DNA of 26,784 nt, taken from contig WJIO01000392.1 in the NCBI GenBank assembly GCA_014730235.1, forward strand, positions 1-26,784, given 5' to 3'. The notes beneath the pieces were generated by a model. It saw only the letters and a list, made by a program, of their open reading frames with translations. It made no database searches and was not told where the DNA came from. Of the stretch, positions 1 through 6,360 are shown piece by piece. This stretch comes from Candidatus Poribacteria bacterium (GTDB lineage Bacteria; Poribacteria; DTPJ01; WJIO01). Both the position numbers and the translations under genes were made by a program. Within the stretch, counting starts at the first letter, position 1, and every line of letters begins with the position of its first letter.

Positions 1-92
1 AAAAAGCTTGAGCAAAAAGGAATAAGATTTTCGCAGGAATGACATGCTTAGAAAGTTTTTAAATTATTTCCACACTCAATTCGGAAGAGCCA
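1..92 (+). mobile_element. MITE-like palindromic element, copy 1 (cut by window edge)
   Basis: This is the right part of a dispersed palindromic element. Its first 36 bases are identical to 251-286 inside copy 2. It ends with the terminal repeat CGGAAGAGCC near 82-91, the inverse of the GGCTCTTCCGG that opens copy 2. No transposase lies in the window, so if mobile it would be non-autonomous. The left part is outside the window. Confidence 0.7.
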
Positions 93-178
93 TTATTTTT
101 AATCATTATAACACGTATATTTTGTATGGATCAAATTATTTAAAAGTCCAAGCATAAATTTTATGTCCGTGAAAACTT

Positions 179-341
179 TGGCTCTTCCGGCTTGAGTGTT
201 GTAAAGATAGGAAACTTTTTTATACTGTCATTCCTGCTTCAAGCTTTTTGAAAAAGCTTGAGCAAAAAGGAATAAGATTTTCGCAGCAATGACAAGCTGA
301 GAGGATTTTCAATTATAACCCCACTAAACCCAGAAGAACCA
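179..341 (+). mobile_element. MITE-like palindromic element, copy 2 (long variant)
   Basis: The element is about 163 bp, running from TGGCTCTTCCGG at 179 to AGAAGAACCA ending at 341, so its ends are inverted repeats. The core carries GTCATTCCTGC on the left and an imperfect GCAGNAATGAC on the right. Between them lies a nested perfect palindrome, CAAGCTTTTT-G-AAAAAGCTTG, at 240-260. It ends 12 bp before the -35 box of the trp promoter, so it forms the upstream boundary of that promoter. Confidence 0.75.
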
Positions 342-352
342 AAGTTTTTTTC

Positions 353-381
353 TTGACACAGCATATTTTTTCTGATACTCT
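353..381 (+). promoter_or_regulatory. trp operon promoter (sigma70-like)
   Basis: TTGACA at 353-358 is a perfect -35 box. After a 17-base spacer comes TACTCT at 376-381, with an extended -10 TG at 373-374. The trpL Shine-Dalgarno and ATG follow about 20-30 bases later, as expected for an attenuated biosynthetic operon. I saw no convincing TrpR-type operator. Confidence 0.75.
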
Positions 382-413
382 ATAGCATGAGCTTAATCTA
401 AACGGAGGACAAC

Positions 414-509
414 ATGAGAACTTCGGATGCCAAAAAAGTATTCCAGATAGCCCGAAATTGGTGCTGGTGGTGGCGCAACGAGGTCCGAGTGTGTCCAACG
501 CCAGATTAG
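414..509 (+). CDS. trpL: trp operon leader peptide, 31 aa
   Basis: This short ORF starts at ATG 414, with GGAGG (about 404-408) upstream, and ends at TAG 507-509. Residues 16-20 read Trp-Cys-Trp-Trp-Trp, so there are four Trp codons in five. It lies between a clear promoter and a strong terminator hairpin ahead of trpE. In the classic attenuation scheme, ribosome stalling at these codons when charged tRNA-Trp is scarce selects the antiterminator fold. The Trp codons also form one arm of the protective hairpin: 458-467 pairs with 495-504 with one mismatch. The peptide itself probably has no other function. Confidence 0.93.
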   Translation: MRTSDAKKVFQIARNWCWWWRNEVRVCPTPD

Positions 510-556
510 GTTAGCACTCATATTTTTAGTTTATTAAAAGCCGTGGACACATTTGG
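458..556 (+). promoter_or_regulatory. trp attenuator: competing 1:2 and 2:3 (antiterminator) pairings
   Basis: Three overlapping pairings can be read directly. Segment 1, TTGGTGCTGG (458-467, over the Trp codons), pairs with segment 2, CCAACGCCAG (495-504), with one mismatch. Segment 2, CCGAGTGTGTCCA (485-497), pairs over 13 positions, two of them G-U, with segment 3, TGGACACATTTGG (544-556). Segment 3 is also the left arm of the terminator at 537-572. The pairings exclude one another, as in the enteric trp attenuator. Confidence 0.88.
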
Positions 557-576
557 ATGTGTCCACGGCTTTTTTT
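537..576 (+). terminator. trp attenuator terminator (3:4 hairpin)
   Basis: A perfect 15-bp stem joins 537-551 and 558-572, with a six-base loop TTTGGA. The T-run extends to 576. It lies between trpL and trpE and competes with the antiterminator pairing at 485-497/544-556. Confidence 0.93.
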
Positions 577-627
577 GTCTCCATTTATAGCCAAACACCG
601 GATAAAACACCGGGGAGGGTGGGAAAT

Positions 628-2112
628 ATGTATTATCCATCGCTTGAGGAGTTTCGGGTAAAGGCCGTCAGAGGCAACCTTGTGCCGGTATATAGGGAAA
701 TCCTGGCCGACATGGAAACCCCTGTCTCAGCGCTGCGGAAGATCGATAAAGGTAACTATGCCTTTCTGCTGGAAAGTGTGGAAGGCGGAGAAAATATAGC
801 CCAGTATTCGTTTCTGGGTAGCAATCCATCGCTTATATTCTGGAGCAAGAACAACACCGTCAAACTGATTAAAAACGATGAAACAATACAAAAAGACGAC
901 GTTTGTGACCCAATGGAAGAACTTAAAGCACTGATGGATAAATATCAACCAGTAAATGTAAAGGGCCTTCCCCGGTTTCACGGCGGGGCTGTGGGATATG
1001 TCAGTTACGATATGGTGAGGTTCTTTGAAGAGCTGCCAGATGCTAATCCTGACGTATTGGGAATCCCCGACTGTTTCTTCATGCTTACTGACACTATCCT
1101 TGTTTTTGACCATGTAAACCACAAGATTAAGGTGGTTTCCAACGCCCATATAGACGGCGGTAGAGATGCTATCGACGAAGCTTATAATCAGGCAGTAGCT
1201 CAGATTGATGAGATCATAAAAACCCTGAAACGACCCCTGGAATATTCCGAGTCGTATAAAGGCAACTGGGACGAAAGGCATGTTAAATCCAACTTCACAC
1301 AGCAGGAATATGAACAGGTAGTGGAATCGGCGAAGGAATACATCAAAGCCGGTGATATTGTCCAGGTTGTGCCTTCTCAGCGTCTGAGTGTGCCGGTAAC
1401 GGCAGACCCTTTTGATGTTTATCGATCCCTCAGAACAATAAATCCGTCACCTTATATGTATTACCTGAAAATGGATGACATATATGTGGCCGGTTCGTCT
1501 CCTGAAGTTATGGTAAGGACGGAGGATGGAAAAGTTACCATGCGTCCTATTGCCGGTACAGCCCGTCGTGGTGCATCGGATGAAGAAGATGCGGAGATCG
1601 CCGAGGAACTCCTGGCCGATCCAAAGGAACAGGCGGAACATGTAATGCTGGTTGACCTGGGAAGAAATGACGTGGGCAGGGCCTGTGAATACGGCACTGT
1701 CCATGTGGATGAACTCATGGTAATCGAGAAATACTCCCATGTTATGCACATTGTCTCTAACGTGGTGGGCAAACTCCGTTCGGACAGGGATGCTTTTGAC
1801 GTGCTTCGGGCCTGCCTGCCGGCGGGAACGGTATCCGGCGCGCCCAAGATCAGGGCAATGGAAATTATTGATGAATTAGAACCATCCAGGCGGGGTATAT
1901 ATGCCGGTGCTGTGGGTTATTTCAGCTTTTCCGGTAACTCGGATACGGCCATTGCCATAAGAACTATCCTGATGAAAGACGGCGTGGCGCATGTCCAGGC
2001 TGGAGGAGGGATTGTGGCAGATTCTGTGCCTGATAAGGAATACCAGGAAACTATGAACAAGGCAAGGGCCTGTATGAAGGCTATACAACTGGCAGAGGAG
2101 GGATTGGAATGA
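628..2112 (+). CDS. trpE: Anthranilate synthase component I
   Basis: It converts chorismate plus ammonia or glutamine-derived ammonia to anthranilate, the first committed step of Trp synthesis, in the cytoplasm as a complex with TrpG. At 494 residues it has the usual length. The N-terminal domain has LLES at residues 47-50, part of the known Trp feedback site, together with NPSPYMYYL later. The chorismate-binding domain shows [28 protein letters not shown] and [15 protein letters not shown] chose ATG 628 because GGAGGG (613-618) precedes it; the longer frame from TTG 553 begins inside the terminator hairpin. It overlaps trpG by four bases (ATGA), which suggests translational coupling. The LLES element suggests feedback inhibition in addition to attenuation. 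Confidence 0.97.
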   Translation: MYYPSLEEFRVKAVRGNLVPVYREILADMETPVSALRKIDKGNYAFLLESVEGGENIAQYSFLGSNPSLIFWSKNNTVKLIKNDETIQKDDVCDPMEELKALMDKYQPVNVKGLPRFHGGAVGYVSYDMVRFFEELPDANPDVLGIPDCFFMLTDTILVFDHVNHKIKVVSNAHIDGGRDAIDEAYNQAVAQIDEIIKTLKRPLEYSESYKGNWDERHVKSNFTQQEYEQVVESAKEYIKAGDIVQVVPSQRLSVPVTADPFDVYRSLRTINPSPYMYYLKMDDIYVAGSSPEVMVRTEDGKVTMRPIAGTARRGASDEEDAEIAEELLADPKEQAEHVMLVDLGRNDVGRACEYGTVHVDELMVIEKYSHVMHIVSNVVGKLRSDRDAFDVLRACLPAGTVSGAPKIRAMEIIDELEPSRRGIYAGAVGYFSFSGNSDTAIAIRTILMKDGVAHVQAGGGIVADSVPDKEYQETMNKARACMKAIQLAEEGLE

Positions 2113-2702
2113 TAGTGATGATTGATAATTATGACTCTTTCACTTATAATCTTGTGCAGTATATGGGTGAAATAATAATGGACATAAAACCCCATCTGGA
2201 TGTATACTCAGAGATGGTAGTTTTCCGCAACGATAAGATTACGGTGGATGAAATTGATGACCTGTCGCCGGATAAAGTCGTCATATCTCCGGGCCCCTGC
2301 ACTCCGCTGGAAGCGGGTATATCCAACGATGTGATAAATCACTTTGCAGGTAAAATTCCGCTGCTGGGGGTTTGTCTTGGTCATCAGTGCATCGGACATG
2401 TCTTCGGCGGGGATGTGGTCAGGGCAGACAGGCTTATGCACGGCAAGACGTCCATGATATACCACGATGGGATGAAGATATTCCACCGACTGGAAAACCC
2501 ATTTGAAGCCACGCGATATCATTCCCTTATTATAAAACCAAGCACTTTGCCCGACTGCCTGACTGTAAACGCATGGACGGATCAGGATGAGATCATGGGA
2601 GTTAGACATAAAGAATATCCCCTGTGGGGAGTGCAGTTTCACCCGGAATCAATTTTGACAGGGGAAGGTAAAAAGCTTTTGAAGAATTTTATTGAAATTT
2701 AG
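2109..2702 (+). CDS. trpG: Anthranilate synthase component II (glutamine amidotransferase)
   Basis: This class I glutamine amidotransferase of 197 residues feeds ammonia to TrpE. The [10 protein letters not shown] opening, SPGPCTP at about 60-66, nucleophile Cys89 in LLGVCLGHQ, and His178/Glu180 in FHPES are all visible, so the catalytic triad is complete. The start codon overlaps the trpE stop. In many bacteria the same subunit also serves p-aminobenzoate synthase (PabA); the position here favours the Trp role, but a dual role cannot be excluded. A half MITE-like element follows at 2781-2856, before trpS. Confidence 0.96.
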   Translation: MIVMIDNYDSFTYNLVQYMGEIIMDIKPHLDVYSEMVVFRNDKITVDEIDDLSPDKVVISPGPCTPLEAGISNDVINHFAGKIPLLGVCLGHQCIGHVFGGDVVRADRLMHGKTSMIYHDGMKIFHRLENPFEATRYHSLIIKPSTLPDCLTVNAWTDQDEIMGVRHKEYPLWGVQFHPESILTGEGKKLLKNFIEI

Positions 2703-2780
2703 GATGAACCACAGCGGCACAAAATTAGAAAATCACAATTAATTTTTATATATTGTAAACGTTAAAAAATTAAAAATGTA

Positions 2781-2856
2781 TGGTTCTTCCGGGTTCAGTG
2801 TGTTAAATATAAGAAACTTCTTTATGCTGTCATTCCTGCTTTTGCAGGAATGACAA
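2781..2856 (+). mobile_element. MITE-like palindromic element, copy 3 (half element)
   Basis: The left terminal repeat TGGTTCTTCCGGGTTCAGTG starts at 2781. The core hairpin has a 12-bp stem, 2828-2839 with 2844-2855, and a TTTT loop. The right arm is missing, and sequence after 2856 no longer matches the family. It lies in the trpG-trpS gap and would be transcribed as a hairpin in the trp mRNA. Confidence 0.75.
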
Positions 2857-2912
2857 TGTTTTTATATTTATTTTTTAACGATTACATTAAAGTATCAGGA
2901 GGTATTTTGAAT

Positions 2913-3887
2913 ATGAAGAAACGTCTGGTAACTGGAATTAGACCTACAGGATTTCTGCATCTGGGACACCTGGAGGGCATGTTAAAAAACACAGTATCCC
3001 TTCAGGAGCAATATGAGTGTTATCCCTTCGTGGCTGACTGGCATGCGATAACAGACAGGTCTGACACTTCCAGGATAAAGGACTTTACCAGAGGTATCGC
3101 CGTTGACTGGCTGAGTGCAGGATTAGACCCGGGTAAAAGCACCTTTTTTGTGCAGTCCAGGATACCGGAACATGGAGAACTTGAGGTGCTTCTTTCCATG
3201 CTGACCACTGTCGCCCGTCTGGAAAGATGCCCGACTTATAAAGACCATATCCAGCAGTTGGCTGAAAAGGATAATCCCTCTATGGGCAAACTGGCCTATC
3301 CCCTGCTGCAAACTGCGGATATAATAATATATAAAGCTGTGGCTGTGCCTGTGGGTGAAGACCAGGTTTCTCATCTGGAAATATCCAGGGAGATCGTCAG
3401 ACGGTTCAACACTCTGTATGGGGAAGTATTTCCTGAACCGGAAGCAGTTCTGGCCAAGACTGCCAAACTGCCGGGACTGGATGGACGGAAGATGAGTAAA
3501 AGCTATGACAACTGCATCTATCTTTCGGACACGGCTGAAGATATTAGAAAGAAAGTTATGACCATGTTCACAGACCCGGCTCGTGTAAAACGCAGCGATC
3601 CAGGACATCCTGAAGAATGTCCGGTATTCGCCTATCATGAAATCTATAACCAGGACGAAACTGAGCAAATTGCTGAGGACTGTAAAAAAGCCGTTATAGG
3701 TTGTGTGGATTGTAAAAAGATGATGGCTGAAAGGCTGATCACATCCATGTCAGATTTTCACGCAAGCAGGGCCAAATGGGAAAAAGAGGATGTAGATGCA
3801 ATACTTTCAGAAGGAAGTAAGAAGGCCAGGAAAGTAGCCCAGGAAACAATGCAGGAAGTCAGAAAAGCTATGAATCTGGATTACTAG
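2913..3887 (+). CDS. trpS: Tryptophanyl-tRNA synthetase
   Basis: It charges tRNA-Trp with tryptophan in the cytoplasm. The 324 residues match the usual bacterial length of about 330. Class I signatures are present: the HIGH-type motif as HLGH in GFLHLGHLEG near the N-terminus, and KMSKS in GRKMSKSYDN. I start it at ATG 2913, after AGGAGG (about 2897-2902); the frame extends upstream to 2850, but those codons lie in the hairpin of the MITE-like half element. It sits between trpG and trpD, so its expression probably responds to the same leader that senses charged tRNA-Trp. The 210-base gap before it could hold an extra promoter, but I see no clear one. Confidence 0.96.
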   Translation: MKKRLVTGIRPTGFLHLGHLEGMLKNTVSLQEQYECYPFVADWHAITDRSDTSRIKDFTRGIAVDWLSAGLDPGKSTFFVQSRIPEHGELEVLLSMLTTVARLERCPTYKDHIQQLAEKDNPSMGKLAYPLLQTADIIIYKAVAVPVGEDQVSHLEISREIVRRFNTLYGEVFPEPEAVLAKTAKLPGLDGRKMSKSYDNCIYLSDTAEDIRKKVMTMFTDPARVKRSDPGHPEECPVFAYHEIYNQDETEQIAEDCKKAVIGCVDCKKMMAERLITSMSDFHASRAKWEKEDVDAILSEGSKKARKVAQETMQEVRKAMNLDY

Positions 3888-3892
3888 ATGCT

Positions 3893-3946
3893 AATTCGTG
3901 ATCCGTGATTTGTGAATAGTTAAATACGAATTATGGATCACGATTC
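3893..3946 (+). repeat. Short inverted/dispersed repeat before trpD
   Basis: The trpS-trpD gap holds two opposed copies of a short motif: AATTCGTGATCC from about 3894, and TTATGGATCACGATTC at 3931-3946, which ends 15 bases before the trpD ATG. A close relative, TTACGGATCAAGATTC, lies at 25492-25507, also exactly 15 bases before the ATG of the oxidoreductase gene. Confidence 0.6.
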
Positions 3947-3961
3947 CAAGGAGTGAAGAAT

Positions 3962-4972
3962 ATGATCAAAGAAGCTATAAATATGGTTGTGGAAGGTAAA
4001 GACTTATCCCAGGAAGAGGCGGCTGAAGCTATGAATGAAATAATGAGCGGCGAGGCTACGCCTGCTCAGATAGCGTCATTTATAACAGCCCTGCGTCTGA
4101 AAGGCGAAACTGTGGATGAAATAACCGGCTGCGCAAGGATTATGCGGGAAAAGGTTACAAGGATAGAGACTAACGCAGACCTGCTTATTGATACATGCGG
4201 CACCGGCGGCGATGGTGCGCACACGTTTAATATATCCACCACAACGGCTTTTGTGGCAGCCGGGGCGGGATTGCATATAGCGAAACACGGCAACCGATCT
4301 GTATCCAGCAAAAGCGGAAGCGCTGACGTGTTGAAAGCCCTTGGGGTAAACATAGAAGCCGATTCCACCACCGTTGCCAAGTGTATAGATGAGGTTGGTA
4401 TTGGATTTCTGTTTGCCCCTATGCTCCATCCGGCTATGAAATATGCAATTGGCCCACGGCGAGAGATCGGTATAAGGACTATTTTTAATGTCCTGGGGCC
4501 TTTAACAAACCCGGCCGGCGCTCAGGTGCAGATAATTGGCGTTTATGACGCCGCTCTTACAGAACCCCTGGCCCATGTGCTGAAAAATCTTGGAAGCCAA
4601 AGGGTTTTCGTGGTTCATGGAAGTGACGGATTGGATGAAATAACCATTACCGACAAGACATACGTTTCAGAGATGGCTGATGGTGAGGTAAATTCTTATA
4701 CTATAGATCCGGAGGATTTTGGAATGTCCAAAGCGGAAATATCCCATCTGGTAGGGGGTGAAGCTGAGGAAAATGCCAGGATCACTATGGATATATTAAA
4801 AGGTGAAAAAGGGCCTCGAAGGGATATAGTTCTGCTTAATTCTGCGGTAACTATAATGGCTGGTGGTTTAGCCGATAATCTTATCGAGGGAATTCAAGTA
4901 GCGGCTGAGGCTATTGACTTAGGTAAAGCCCTGGAAAAGCTGGAATTGCTTAAGAAATGTAGTTATCAGTGA
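3962..4972 (+). CDS. trpD: Anthranilate phosphoribosyltransferase
   Basis: It transfers phosphoribose from PRPP to anthranilate, the second step of Trp synthesis. The 336 residues are typical. Family motifs are intact: the PRPP-binding [15 protein letters not shown] loop, then [21 protein letters not shown], then [30 protein letters not shown] 3962 follows AAGGAG at 3948-3953 with good spacing; a GTG at 3953 in the same frame is inside that site and unlikely. The gene is last in the trp cluster here and overlaps the convergent kinase gene by seven bases, so trpC, trpF, trpB and trpA must be elsewhere. Confidence 0.96.
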   Translation: MIKEAINMVVEGKDLSQEEAAEAMNEIMSGEATPAQIASFITALRLKGETVDEITGCARIMREKVTRIETNADLLIDTCGTGGDGAHTFNISTTTAFVAAGAGLHIAKHGNRSVSSKSGSADVLKALGVNIEADSTTVAKCIDEVGIGFLFAPMLHPAMKYAIGPRREIGIRTIFNVLGPLTNPAGAQVQIIGVYDAALTEPLAHVLKNLGSQRVFVVHGSDGLDEITITDKTYVSEMADGEVNSYTIDPEDFGMSKAEISHLVGGEAEENARITMDILKGEKGPRRDIVLLNSAVTIMAGGLADNLIEGIQVAAEAIDLGKALEKLELLKKCSYQ

Positions 4973-6036
4973 GCTGATTTATACTTGGGAAGGTCGAAGT
5001 AAAAGGTTGTTCCAACGCCGGTCTCTGTTTCAAAGGCAATATGGCCATCCATGCCTTCAATTATGGCTTTTGCGATGCTTAATCCCAGACCTGTGCCTTC
5101 TCTTGAATTTTGTCCCGGTATTTGGGTCTGGGTAAATTTTTCAAAAACCTTATTTCTGAATTCCTCCGGTATACCTGGCCCTTTGTCTTTTATGGATACC
5201 CTTATATTACCGTTATTTTTTTCCAGAGAGATATTGATAGTTTCGTCCTTTGGGGAAAATTTGATTGCGTTGGAAAGCAGGTTCGTCATAACCTGCATTA
5301 ATCGGTCTTCATCGCCCATCACTCTGGCAACAGGAACACTATCATTCATAATCAGGTTGATTCCAAATTGCTGGGCGTAAGAGCTATTTGATTCTATAGA
5401 TTGTTTCAGAAGCTCTTTCAAGTCCAGAGGTTTCATGTCAAATTCCATTACACCGAATTCAATTTTGTCTATATCCAGTATGTCATTAATAAGCCGGAGC
5501 AGTCTTTCGCTGTTTCTGTGGGCAATATCCATCATTTTTCTTGCATCTTGAGATAAATCACCCACCATGCCGCTGGAAAGCACTCCCAGGGAATTTATGA
5601 TTGATGTGAGAGGACTTCGGAGTTCGTGGCTGACTATAGAAATTAATTCATCCTTCATGTGGAGTAGTTCCAGGGTTCTCACACCTACCTGCACCCTGGC
5701 CTTTAGTTCCTGAAGATCAAAGGGTTTAGTTACATAATCATCAGCTCCTGCTTCAAGACCTTTGACTATATCTTCCCGACGTTCCTTGACAGTTAGAAAT
5801 ATTACATAGCAGGATCGCAGTTCCAAAGAATTTCGGATTTTCTGGCATACCTGTAGGCCGTCCATGATTGGCATTATCCAATCAAGTATTATAAGTTTTG
5901 GGAAATCTTTAGAATCCAGGATTTCGGATGCTTCCTGCCCATTATTGGCAATAACTACCTGATAACCCCATTTTGTCAACGCGCTTTCAAGCATACGCTG
6001 GGATACAGGATCGTCTTCTGCTATTAGTATCTTCAT
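4966..6036 (-). CDS. Hybrid response regulator / histidine kinase (REC-HisKA-HATPase)
   Basis: This is a soluble 356-residue signalling protein with no membrane segment. Residues 1-118 form a receiver domain with acidic pocket E7-D8-D9, phospho-acceptor D52 (LDW), T82 and K104 (TKPF). A HisKA domain follows with His137 in [10 protein letters not shown]. The ATPase domain has an N-box (NLLSNAIKF), G1 (DKGPGIP) and G2 (GTGLGLSI). All catalytic residues are present. The receiver leads the kinase, a layout in which an upstream kinase could gate this one. Its input and output partners are not in the window. GAGGAAA precedes the ATG. It converges on trpD with a 7-base overlap at the stop codons. 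Confidence 0.93.
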   Translation of the reverse strand: MKILIAEDDPVSQRMLESALTKWGYQVVIANNGQEASEILDSKDFPKLIILDWIMPIMDGLQVCQKIRNSLELRSCYVIFLTVKERREDIVKGLEAGADDYVTKPFDLQELKARVQVGVRTLELLHMKDELISIVSHELRSPLTSIINSLGVLSSGMVGDLSQDARKMMDIAHRNSERLLRLINDILDIDKIEFGVMEFDMKPLDLKELLKQSIESNSSYAQQFGINLIMNDSVPVARVMGDEDRLMQVMTNLLSNAIKFSPKDETINISLEKNNGNIRVSIKDKGPGIPEEFRNKVFEKFTQTQIPGQNSREGTGLGLSIAKAIIEGMDGHIAFETETGVGTTFYFDLPKYKSAH

Positions 6037-6189
6037 AATACTTTTCCTCGTATATCACCCAAAGCTACATTTGCCCTTATAGTATTAGTAGTTGTAAAAT
6101 CAGATTTCCGGTTTGTATAAGTTAAAAATTTCTATTGCATTATACAGGTAAGAAGGTTAAAATGCTTAAACAATTATAATTAAACTTTC

Positions 6190-6309
6190 CGCTCTTCCGG
6201 GTTCAGTGTGGTTATAATTGAAAAATTCTCTCAGTTGTCATTCCTGCGAAAGCAGGAATGACAGTATATAGAAGTTTCTTATCTTTAACACACTGAACCC
6301 GGAAGAACC
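6190..6309 (-). mobile_element. MITE-like palindromic element, copy 4 (complete, with direct repeats)
   Basis: This is the best-preserved copy, 120 bp. The end repeats are GCTCTTCCGGGTTCAGTGTG on the left and its near-perfect inverse on the right. The core stem is 12 bp (6236-6247 with 6252-6263), closed by a GAAA loop. AAACTTTC flanks it on both sides (6182-6189 and 6310-6317), which looks like an 8-bp target-site duplication. The orientation is opposite to copies 1-3. It lies between two divergent genes. Confidence 0.85.
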
Positions 6310-6360
6310 AAACTTTCTTTTACTCATTTCTGGCTTGATAATATCTGAGGGAGAAATGAT

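Noticed and set aside
1-341. CRISPR array from the repeated segments
   Set aside because: The repeats are long, palindromic, of unequal spacing and dispersed; there are no regular spacers and no cas genes.
553-627. Upstream extension of trpE from TTG 553
   Set aside because: It begins inside the loop and arm of the attenuator terminator and has no ribosome site; ATG 628 with GGAGGG fits.
727-1281. Long antisense ORFs opposite trpE and other genes
   Set aside because: They are frame shadows of well-supported genes, with no ribosome sites or recognisable domains.
2850-2912. Upstream extension of trpS from ATG 2850
   Set aside because: The ATG lies in the core hairpin of the half MITE; AGGAGG precedes ATG 2913.
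6139-6144. TATAAT on the minus strand before the kinase gene
   Set aside because: There is no acceptable -35 box at 16-18 bases; too weak to list.
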